64,000 bases of DNA. It comes from Campanula takesimana (lineage: Eukaryota; Streptophyta; Magnoliopsida; Asterales; Campanulaceae). The stretch covers positions 124,001-188,000 of the forward strand of contig JAOWBW010000441.1 in the NCBI GenBank assembly GCA_026119855.1, given 5' to 3'. The notes under the pieces were generated by a model that searched no databases, was not told the origin of the DNA, and was given only the letters and a program-made list of their open reading frames with translations. The translations under genes and the position numbers were made by a program. Within the stretch, counting starts at the first letter, position 1; each line of letters opens with the position of its first letter. Positions 55,140 to 64,000 of the stretch are shown here, in pieces.

Positions 55140-55655
55140 AGTTCTTTTCAAAGCTTCTTCGATGAACATTCGCAAAAATACACCACTTATGAGAGCTTGG
55201 TTGCCCATCTTTGGAGATGCCCCCGCGCACTCAACATAGATTAAACCACGCATGTCAGAATCGCTGTGAATGGACAGACAGACAGACGAGATTAAACGCT
55301 AATGTAACTAGTGAATGCTTTGGAAACTTACTACTTTGGGCATTCCCTAGTGCCAAGGTACAAGACCTTCTGCGCGAGCCAGTTTCTTATGCAGCTATGC
55401 TCATCCACGATGCAGTGACAAAGCCAAACCCCAATTACTTCAAATCATTCATCGACTTTGCGTCCAACAAGTCTCAAGGAGGAAGACCTTATCACCACAA
55501 CCGACACGAATCAGTCCATTCTTTGCCCTAATGTGGAGGTAGATACCTGGCTAAGGTTTCCTTACTGTGACTTGGACTTGGGAGGGGGATGTCCTTACAT
55601 TTTCATGCCATCTTATCTCCCATTTGAAGGATTGATGTTTCTTGGATTCTTCTGA
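55140..55655 (+). pseudogene. Truncated BAHD acyltransferase copy
   Basis: It matches the C-terminal 40 percent of the gene at 53082-54386: NVTSECFGNLLLWAFPSAKV, LLREPVSYAAMLIHDAVTK, NYFKSFIDFAS, CPNVEVDTWLRFPYCDLDL and FMPSYLPFEGLMFL. The N-terminal half, including the HxxxD site, is absent. The frame is broken near 55190-55300, where GACAGACAGACAGAC looks like a short slippage expansion, and again near 55470. The DFGWG-equivalent reads DLGGG. It is a relic of a tandem duplication and cannot be an enzyme. Confidence 0.9.
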
Positions 55656-56273
55656 TAAGTTTCCTATTCCCTATATGAAAATGTACAAATCAACTATGTT
55701 CTCTCTCTCTCTCTCTCTCTCTCTCCCTCCCTCCCTCCCAAGATTACTAATACATAAAGAAAAACGGGGAACTTTACAAAAAACTTATCATGCCCTAACA
55801 TAAGCTCTCAAAAAATAGTTTTGCACAACCATACAAGCCTATAGCGTACTAATATGAGAACCCTTACTTAACCAGTTTAATGTACCTACAGTGTATCAGC
55901 ATTCTGAACACTAAAACTACGGTAAGAAAAATAAACATTCAACGGCAGTGGAAAAAGGGGAAGGGGGAGTCTACAAGCCCTCCTACGGAAAACAAAACAC
56001 AAGTTCATCCTAGAAAAAAGCCCACTGAAAAGGGAGCAAATTACAAAACCATGGAGGGTAACAATTCTATCCATTTTCCATTTCCAGATGTCTCTGGTCA
56101 TGTAAGAAAAGACGCAACATCCCCCGAAGAGATAATTCAAACAAACTGAGTTCGAATGAAACAATATTACCACAACTTCTAACTGAAAAGAGTAAAAAAT
56201 TTATAATGTAACAACATAACATGCCTCAGATGTTTCAGTAGAAAATATTTTGTGTCACAATCGAATTAGAGTC
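55656..56273. other. Spacer and PBG1 3' untranslated region
   Basis: Starts with the CT microsatellite. The part nearest 56273 is the 3' untranslated end of PBG1 on the minus strand; its polyadenylation site was not identified. Confidence 0.5.
55701..55739. repeat. (CT)n/(CCCT)n microsatellite
   Basis: About 12 CT units followed by CCTCCCTCCCTCC. Confidence 0.97.
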
Positions 56274-59170
56274 CTACCATGATCCCTCAGCACCCACCGT
56301 TGGATTCTGGAAAGCAGCAAAGTTCCAGAAAGTCTTCAGAGAGTATGGCTGAGAGACAGTGACACCTTCCTCGGTGATATTTGCGATCTGCAATTCCAAA
56401 AAACAATCGCGTTAGAGATGCGTGATTCATTCATCAGAAATGAGTGATTCCTATTACAGAAAATCGTGCACCATGTTTTATAGTAGCATAACAAAATATT
56501 AGAAAATCAGATGGAAGTGAGCGTATTACTGCATGCAAACTTGACGTAAACAAATATCAGAAACACAGACCATAATCAGTATTGCCACAAAAAATTGCAA
56601 GAAAACGAGGGCATTAAACACACTAAACTTAATGCCAAGCCTGTCAACATATGGGATTCTATGAATTCCACCAAATTAAGACAGTCACAATCCTTATTTA
56701 GCGGTCTATTTAAAGTTGTTTTCTCTAACATTAAGTTAACAAATTACTCACTTTCTAAATTTCACCTCATTTATCACAAAGACAGGTTAACGTGTTAATG
56801 ATAATGCCATGCAAGTGGCTGCAACTCACAACTTGAGCTCCTCACAAACAAGAAAATAAACCTACCACCAATCACGGCATTACCCAATTAACATCATAAG
56901 ATGAAAACCAGTATAGTCCACAATATTCAACCTCCTTCACAAAAAAGTACGAAGACGCTAAGTAATTGTCCATCCTTGCAAAACAAACAGCATGCATTCA
57001 TCAAAATGTTCTTCTATCGTTCCAGAGATTATTATTATTATTATCAAAAGATACCCTTTGCAGTTGTCTGAACAAATATCCAATTGTTTTTGTTTATTGA
57101 ATGGTCTTATCTTCACAACTGAAATACATTAATCCCCATATGTGACATGTTTGCAAACTTCAGTAATATTTCCCAAGAGAAAAAGACTACTTTCTAAGAG
57201 ATGAATCCAAAGAAGAGAATACATTAATCCCCATATGTGACATGTTTGCAAACTTCAGTAATATTTCCCAAGAGAAAAAGACTACTTTCTAAGAGATGAA
57301 TCCAAAGAAGAGGCTGGGAAATAACTTACAGATGAAACCATTTGAACAATTAAATGGGTCTTCAGTGGTAAAGAAGAAACAAGTTAAAAGCTTATATTAC
57401 TTCCCAAAAGCTTCTTATGTCAGATTGCAATGAAACTGACATTATACTCTCTCCATCCATAACAATGTGCACACTTTTAGGTATGCACAGGAATTAAGGA
57501 GGAAGTATATATATTTTAAAAAGTAGTAGTAGAGTACGTGTTGTATGGAAAGTGAGGTAGGAGAGAGAAAGTGGGGTAGAGAATGGTAGTAGATAGTTGT
57601 TGTGAGTATCACAAGTGGGTCCTATTGAATAAAGAAGTATTATAAAAATTCCACTATAGGAAAGTGGGACTTATCGATGGAGGGAGTATATGGATTAATG
57701 AACTCTATGAAGTACTCCCTCAGTCCCAAAGTAAGTGCCCTCTTTGAAAAGCATCACAGTTATAGGAACTCATTTCATGCATAGACTAAAGCATTAAACT
57801 ATTGTACAGTATAGCTATCAATGCAACAAAGTAATCTAATTAAAGGGGACACTTAATTTTGGAAATCTAAACTAAGAATGGGAGGCACTAATTTTGGGAC
57901 TGAGTGAGTATCATAAATTCCAAAAAGGCTGTTATAAAGATCCACACCTGTAGCTTGTTGACAGCCGACCTATCGCGATATAGAAGGTTACGCATGCACT
58001 TCTCCAATAACTTAACACCTTCCTCATAGGTTAGATCAGCGCGCCACTCATCACGCAGAATCGGCCGTGCAAGGTGATTACCAAATCCAGTGGCGACATG
58101 ATCGTCCTGGTAATGTACACCAATCATGCTAACCTGTACATAATTATAATTATCATGAAAATCTGAAATCATCCACTTGCTGAGAAAGGATGGGGTTTGA
58201 CAAAAAGAGACAAGCAAATGAACCAAGGATTACCGTTCCAAGATACTTCTCTCCATTTTTAACTCCACCAAGTACTAGTGAATTCCATAAGGGGTCAAAC
58301 TTGTTGCGGCGATTATACATCACCCTGGTTAGATAGTTGTGCACCTCTTTGGGACCAAATGAGTTCCCATCATCCCACATGTTATCATACAATCTGCACA
58401 AAGTCATAATCTGTGATCAAAACTAGCATCTTAGCACCACATGTTCCACCATCAAAAGGAAAGTAATTACTTAAACCATCCTAACAAACATGATTCACTT
58501 TGGATGATGAAATTCATCATTGCATCATGTAAAATCAGTATTTAGTACTCCCTTAGACCCTAAATGATTGTCCATTTTTAACTTCAATTTGAATTTTAAG
58601 AAGTTGATTTTTATGCACATTTGGTTGCATATGCGCATAAACACCCTTAATGATCTCACCATATTAAACTACAATTGTAAGTGAAAAATTAGAGTATAAT
58701 GATTAGCAAGAGAGATTTTAGTAACTTCGTAAAAAAAGGATATTCAGCTACGTACAAAAAAAGGGCATTCCACATTAGGGACCGAGAGAGCATATATTCA
58801 TTAGTAAAAAAATTATTAATAAAACTGGCACTGAAGGCATGGCAACTTTCAGAAATTCACCAGGACAAGTAGATTTCTATAAAGCTTAGGTCCAAGTTTA
58901 ATCAAGTTGGCTAACGAGAGTCCGAATTGAACTGATTTCCCAGACAAAAGGAGTAAATGGTAGTGAACTGATATCAATGAAGGACTGTTAGGCATAACTA
59001 TTTATTGACACGACTTATTCTCAAAATAATTAATACTTACATGAGTTCATCAAGATAACGTAAAATCTCCTGGAAATCACTGATTTCTCCACTTGCTCCA
59101 ATAAGGGAATGTTTCCCCACTGATTTCATACGCTCCACACTCTTGTAGCGAATAGTAGAGCCATATGATC
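56274..59170 (-). CDS. PBG1: 20S proteasome subunit beta type-4 (beta-7), last four exons; 5' exon(s) not found
   Basis: Minus-strand exons: 59170-59041, 58393-58234, 58133-57948 and 56387-56274 (stop TAG). The introns between them (58394-59040, 58134-58233, 56388-57947) have GT...AG ends, for example donors GTAAGT at 59040 and GTAATC at 58233. The exons give 590 nt and fit one frame if the missing upstream exon supplies one base, yielding 196 residues of a usual length near 245. Diagnostic text: GSYGSTIRYKSVERMKSVGK, GASGEISDFQEILRYLDEL, DNMWDDGNSFGPKE, LVLGGVKNGEKYLGT, GNHLARPILRDEW, LLYRDRSAVNKLQ. Beta-7 is a non-catalytic ring subunit whose C-terminal arm locks the two halves of the core particle. 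The missing N-terminus should lie at higher coordinates, perhaps past the copia insertion. Confidence 0.93.
57123..57312. repeat. Perfect 95-bp tandem duplication in a PBG1 intron
   Basis: The segment 57123-57217 (starting AATACATTAATCCCC) is repeated without any difference at 57218-57312. It is non-coding and recent by its identity. Confidence 0.97.
57445..57688. mobile_element. Stowaway-like MITE in a PBG1 intron, 244 bp
   Basis: Left end TACTCTCTCCATCCATAACA, right end TTATCGATGGAGGGAGTA, with TA sites. Confidence 0.85.
57713..57910. mobile_element. Stowaway-like MITE in the same PBG1 intron, 198 bp
   Basis: Left end TACTCCCTCAGTCCCAAAGT, right end TTTTGGGACTGAGTGAGTA, with TA sites. It is 38 bp from the exon donor site at 57947. 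Confidence 0.88.
58546..58794. mobile_element. Stowaway-like MITE in the second visible PBG1 intron
   Basis: Left end TACTCCCTTAGACCCTAAAT, right end CATTAGGGACCGAGAGAGCA. The right border is less regular, so the end is accurate only to a few bases. Confidence 0.75.
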
Positions 59171-59805
59171 CTGCGAAAACATACATCAGATGGCACACAC
59201 AAACAACGAAGGCAGAAAAACAGACTGATTCCAAAATACATTTGCAATCCTTGAAGTCTGATGGTCAAAAAAATACATTACTCTTTGTTGTTATGATTAT
59301 TATTATATTATAAAACTGCTACCTCTAGGCTCTGACAAATGTAAAAAATTACTATGTCTAATATGTGAACATCCCTTTGTTCAAACTACGGGTCTTAAAG
59401 TGAGACAACTACTATGAAGCCTGAAGGTACAGCTCTCTTCTGGTTTCATAAAAGCAAATGAAGAAGGGTGTTATTCTAACGCATTCCAATTTAAAGTACT
59501 CTCTTCTGGGACGGAGGGAGTATCAAATTACGCATCTCATTCTAACCTTTTCTCCTTAGCTTGCTCCCATAGGTTTTGAGATAGAAGGTGCTTAGTTATC
59601 TCCTTCCTCATTTTCAGAGGGAGTGGCCACTTAATCTGTGTTTAATACTCGGCACACATACGTACACAAAATGCTAAATTCCGCCATCTAGTGTCACAGT
59701 CTAAATTTTTTCTCCCGTTTCGCTAGCATTTGCCAGTTTATTTGATTTTTGGTAAATATGATGCAACAAATCACACCACTTTTGCTGCATCTTACACCCA
59801 AAAAT

Positions 59806-60250
59806 GTCGCCACCACACTTGACAATAACCAGCTCGTTCTGTAAACCACCCACACGCATGCATGTATGTACATACATGCATATACATGCATACACACACA
59901 TACAAATACATATATATACATACTCCCTCCGTCCCATAACAAAGTACCCATTTTGCCATTTAGGGTGTCCAATTAGAAAGTACCACTTACCCAAAAAGGA
60001 AAAGATTCCCTCCACTTTCTCTATCCTTTCCACTCACAACAACTATCCACTCACTATTCTCTACCACACTTTGTCTCTCCTTCCCACTCACAACATCTAC
60101 TTTTCCAACATCTTTCCTTAATTCCCTTGCAAAAAGCAAGTGGGTATTTTGTTATGGGACGGAGGGGAGTATATATATATGCCTAAGAACATCGCCACCA
60201 CACTTGGTGATGACCAGATCTTGCCGTAAACCATACACAAACACACGCAC
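59806..60250. repeat. Imperfect direct repeat flanking a MITE
   Basis: TCGCCACCACACTTG followed by CCAGxTC, CGTAAACCA and ACACACGCAxG occurs at about 59809-59870 and again at about 60191-60251. The MITE at 59931-60171 lies between the two copies. Confidence 0.75.
59931..60171. mobile_element. Stowaway-like MITE, 241 bp
   Basis: Left end TACTCCCTCCGTCCCATAAC, right end GTTATGGGACGGAGGGGAGTA, long inverted repeat continuing inward (AAAGTACCCATTTT / GGGTATTTT), with TA sites. Confidence 0.92.
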
Positions 60251-62203
60251 GGGCGCTCACACATTTATGTGTGTGTGAGCTCTTATGATTCCTTGTTTGA
60301 GAAAAAAAAAACTTTTAGAAACATTAGATGTTTTGCCGCTTCATGTCAAAATGTGTTCTATGTAAAGCTGAAACATCAACATTCAGCGGTCACTTCCGCT
60401 GTCTATAAATTTATAAGGCTAAGCTGAGATTCATCCAAAATTCCAAAGGAGTCAGTTTTTCTCTAAAAATTCTACACTTCTATAACTGTGCAATTTGCAG
60501 GGATTCAGTCACTAATTGGCTCATGTGTAATCTTCCCAAGGTTCCTATAAAAAAATTGTGTTCATTTCTTTCTCCAACTTGGTAGCAATGCAACTTTGAC
60601 CTAATTAAGCTTTTTCAAACACAAAGTATCCACAACTATTTTCAATCGTATCGTTTTTGAATGTTTTTTGTAACAGCATTTGTAATTGGCAAGTAACCAA
60701 AATGTAAGTCTTCAGATAACACTAGAACATGGATGTCAACTCTTACGAATAATTTGCTTGTGCTTTTGTGATGAATTACTTTTTTTTATCTTTTGCGATG
60801 AATTGCTGCTCTAGTTAAGGGAAGTTTAACAAAGCCTTAGCCCCAAAATGATTTAAGGTCAGCTAACATGAAAAGGCGTATGAACTCGTCAAAGAAGATG
60901 AGACTTGAGAGGAATAAAGAAAAATATAAGAGATGGCCCATAGTTATTAAAGGTGAACGGCGAAGACATGGAGAGAGACATTTTCAAAGAAAGAGGCAAG
61001 GCGAGGGGCAGACGAACAAGTTAAAGGAAAAATGAACAAAAATATACTATGTAACAAACTGCAGCCTTATATTATCATTGCAAATCCTTTAACAAAATCT
61101 TTCAAAAGTGATTAAAACCTAACTTCAGCTCACTTCAACAAAAAGGTAAATATTTAAAAATTCGACAAACTTCTTTGACAAGAAACTCATAAACCTTGGG
61201 ACTAAGCAAAAATTTGAACACACCATAAAAATACCCAGTTTGGAACTTCTAAATCTGATAATAGACCTACAGACTAAGTTGTATAAATGCCGCTAATCAA
61301 GTCTGTGCAAGTGCAAGTAGGTTGGTCAAATGCGTTCACGGGCTGTGCTGTTAGCTTTTGTAGCAGCTGCCCAGCAATGGCGAAGCTTCAAATAAATGCC
61401 TTCTCAAGGTTATTATCTCGATAACCAGATTTGGGCTAAAGATTGATCACTTCTAAGTCGGAAAGGGTTGTTCAGCACCTTGTTCACTTTTTTATCTCTC
61501 GCCTAGGTGATAAAGATCGATCACCTTGGATTGCCTTCTGTCACAACACTGTATGAAACTCAGTCTAAAAGCTCAGCTAATGCCATGAGTATACCCTCGT
61601 GTTCAATTGCTTTTGACGCTGACATATACATTTACATCTCAAAGTGCCCTAGTATCCTACATTGTGATTTTCTCTAGCACTACTGAAAAGAGATAGTATA
61701 CAGATTCATAGCAAGCATAGACGCAGCGAGAAAACTCATTTGAAGACAGTTAACCTTGAAGTAAATCACCACCCACTTCTAGCCCTCATAACAGAAGACT
61801 CCCCAAATCAACAATGAGAAAAATAGAGTTACCAAAGAGAATCAATTGAACATGGTTCAGATCAACCCTCCTACATAAAAAAAAAAAAAAAAAAACTTCA
61901 TGTTCTTCTGAACATTAATGATTTACTAAAACCAACTTGTACAACCCGCAATCAATCTAAAATCAAAAACAAATACCTTGATGTTTTTAAGTTCTAATAC
62001 AAAAATCGTGTGTCGAAGCTTCAGATTCAACAGTTGAGGCGTTTATACTAAACTTTCCAAACTGAAAATAGTTCTAACTCAGATGCTGCAAAAAAAAATG
62101 GGCAGATCTATTGATTGCCAATGGGTATAAATGCTGTTTTGGGATGGTAACATGGGGAGACAATGTTAATCTATGTAGCTTAATAAATTTGGACACGTGT
62201 AAG

Positions 62204-62696
62204 TGTTGGGAGTGGAGTCCTAAAACCAAGAGGGGTTCAAACCATTCAGGGATTGGGGGAGATCAAAACGGAGAAGGAATCTGCAGCGCAGCAAGCGGGC
62301 GCCTAGTCCTTACCAGGCGGGCGCTCGGTGTTGATCAGAAAGAATGGTCCTGGCGAGGGAGGTGAGCAGGCGCCTGGTGTCCACCAGGCGGGCGCCTGGT
62401 GCCGGGATCTGTGTTCCGATAAGTGTAGATTTCCTAGGTTATCTCCATGTATTCGGCTTAGGACTCTCTTGTACTGCTATATAAGCATAGATACGACCTA
62501 GAACACTGTGTAGCAACATATTAACGAGTGTTTAATAATATATTGACTTGGCGATTGCCTCCGGACGTAGTTCATGTGTTGAACAAACCGGGTAAACAAA
62601 TCTTGTGTTCTTGTGTGTGTGATTCTCTATTATTGTGCTTGTGGGTTTTGTGTTCTTGATCTAGATTGCTATAGGGGTACCACTAAATTCCCAACA
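62204..62696 (+). mobile_element. 5' LTR of a Ty1/copia element running off the right edge
   Basis: 493 bp with inverted ends TGTTGGGA (62204) and TCCCAACA (to 62696), directly followed by a primer-binding site. TATATAAG at 62478-62485 is its TATA box. A cluster of GGCGGGCGCC-type motifs lies upstream at 62294-62401. The 3' LTR and target duplication are beyond the window. Confidence 0.95.
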
Positions 62697-62698
62697 AC

Positions 62699-62711
62699 TG
62701 GTATCAAGAGC
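62699..62711 (+). promoter_or_regulatory. Primer-binding site for initiator Met-tRNA (copia element)
   Basis: TGGTATCAAGAGC, two bases after the LTR; a standard variant of the copia site. Confidence 0.93.
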
Positions 62712-62785
62712 TTTGGTTAGGAGGATTCAAAGTTTCATTCGTTGATTATTTTGAATCACGTTCTTGGGGACTTTGTGAAGCAATC

Positions 62786-63991
62786 GTGATGAAGAACTCA
62801 ATCGAGAAATTCAACGGTGTGAATTTCACGTTTTGGAGGACAAGGGTTGAAGATTACCTTTATTGTAAGGATCTTCATAAACCCTTAGGTGAGAAACGCG
62901 AAGACATGTCACAAGGGGATTGGGAGACGTTGGATCGTAAGGCGTTGGGATCGGTGAGGAGCGCTCTAACCGACGATGTTGCACGGAATGCGATGGAGGT
63001 CAAGACAACGGTGGGGTTGCTACAGATGCTGTCAGACATGTATGAGAAGCCGTCGAATATCAATAAGGTGCATTTGATAAAGAGGTTTGCGAATACGAAG
63101 ATGTCGGAGGGGCAGACAGCAGCAAGTCATATCAGCAATTTTAAAGGTACGGTGGACCAATTAAAAAGTGTCGACATTACTTTCTCTGATGAAGTGTTAG
63201 CATGTTTTCTACAGAAATCGTTGCCAGATAGTTGAGAGGTAACTGTCACAACGATTAGTACGTCGAAAACACCATTGGTGTATACGGAAGTTAGAGATCT
63301 CATCCTTCAAGAGGAGTTAAGAAGGAAAGAGAAAAGGGGAGAATCTTCCGCAGATGGGGCTGCACTTAGGGTGGAGAGAACTAGGGGAAGGGGAGGACCG
63401 AAAAAGGGGAAAAATAAATCGGTCAAGTGCTACAATTGTGGCGGGCTAAGTCATATTAGTTATGACTGTCCGGATAAGGATGGTGATGCACACATGGTGA
63501 ATGATGAGGATGTATTAATCCTAAGAGAGGAGCAGTCAGGCGAAGATTGGGTGTTGGATTCTGGAGCTTCTTGTCATGCTAGTGGGGATGCAGAATCAAT
63601 GGAGCGATATACACCGGGAGATTTTGTGGTTGTTTATCTTGGTGATGATCAACCATTGAAGATCAAAGGTAAGGGGGATGTGATGATGAAGACAGCTAAT
63701 GGGGCTGTTTTACAATTGCACGATGTGATGCATGTTCCGGATTTAAGGAGGGTGATTTCTGTGGGACAACTTGATGATGAAGGGTATGGTGTAACCTTCA
63801 TGGGTGGGTCTAGGGAAGTCACAAAAGAAGCTAAGGTGATAGCTCGTGGGGTTAAGGAGAAGATGTTGTACTCTACCTACAATGTCGATGTTCGCTCGGG
63901 TCGGAGCAAGAGGCTAAAATACCGGCCAATTGGTGTAAAAAGGAGAGACACCAAGAAACGTTGTGTTAGGGGGAGAGGGACACAAAGTTGA
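62786..63991 (+). pseudogene. Copia gag and protease region, with premature stop
   Basis: Starts at the ATG 62786 (about 90 bp past the LTR). The Gag region has KFNGVNFTFWRTRVEDYL near the N-terminus and a retrotransposon UBN2-type segment (HLIKRFANTKMSEGQ, LKSVDITFSDE). A TGA at about 63233-63235 stops the frame after SLPDS, where relatives normally continue. The same frame is open again from 63236 to 63991, with a CCHC knuckle (CYNCGGLSHISYDC), a DSGAS protease site and the start of the GAG-pre-integrase region (MHVPDLRRVISVGQL). It ends at a stop at 63989-63991, earlier than expected, so another frame change is likely. Integrase, RT and RNase H would lie past the window. Confidence 0.9.
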
Positions 63992-64000
63992 TCAACGCGG

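Larger units (their letters stand above)
59171..62203. other. Upstream intron or spacer of PBG1; no exon seen
   Basis: An acceptor (GTTTTCGCAG on the minus strand) ends at 59171, so this is intron at least at its left. I searched both strands by eye for the conserved first part of beta-7 (the VTGTSVVA and KYKDGILMA type text) and did not find it. The region holds MITE ends at about 59497-59522, a microsatellite around 59850-59930, a MITE at 59931-60171 and a poly-A run near 61879. Confidence 0.6.

Noticed and set aside
55901..56173. Open frames on both strands downstream of PBG1
   Set aside because: They lie in the probable PBG1 3' untranslated region and show no recognisable family.

Overview
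The window is nuclear DNA of a flowering plant, most likely a eudicot. Two host loci are seen, an intronless BAHD acyltransferase gene and a spliced 20S proteasome beta-7 gene. The rest is mostly a dense nest of plant transposable elements: Ty3/gypsy Tat and chromovirus elements, Ty1/copia elements, hAT, and Stowaway, Harbinger and Mutator type MITEs. No RNA gene, CRISPR array or bacterial feature was seen. The species cannot be named from sequence alone.

Layout. 1-9137: the 3' part of a gag-only Tat retrotransposon whose long untranslated region is filled with tandem arrays, ending in an LTR. 9133-12723: a broken SIRE-like copia element on the minus strand (gag remnant, primer-binding site, 1.6 kb LTR rich in WRKY-type motifs). 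12890-16060: a decayed hAT transposase gene with its repeat-rich 5' end. 16595-28769: a full-length, apparently intact Tat/Retand-like element with a 5-bp target duplication, LTRs differing at three positions, an unbroken 1896-residue Gag-Pol frame and, on the opposite strand, a predicted three-exon antisense gene with its own TATA box. It sits inside a Stowaway-like MITE. 29170-30479: nested MITEs. 30480-36722: a truncated chromovirus on the minus strand with two joined LTRs. 36723-52042: AT-rich sequence with many MITEs, several with verified 8- or 11-bp target duplications, and two chromovirus solo LTRs with perfect 5-bp duplications.

52043-62203 is the gene-bearing stretch: the BAHD gene (53082-54386), a truncated degenerate second copy (about 55140-55655) and the last four exons of PBG1 on the minus strand (56274-59170). 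The introns of PBG1 carry several MITEs, and its first exon or exons were not found. 62204-64000 is the 5' part of a copia element whose gag frame carries a premature stop.

The most notable items are the spliced antisense gene inside the intact Tat element, the W-box-like arrays in the SIRE-like LTR, and a GC-rich palindromic motif shared by the LTRs of two unrelated retrotransposon superfamilies. Relationships are by recognition of motifs and families; no database search was run.
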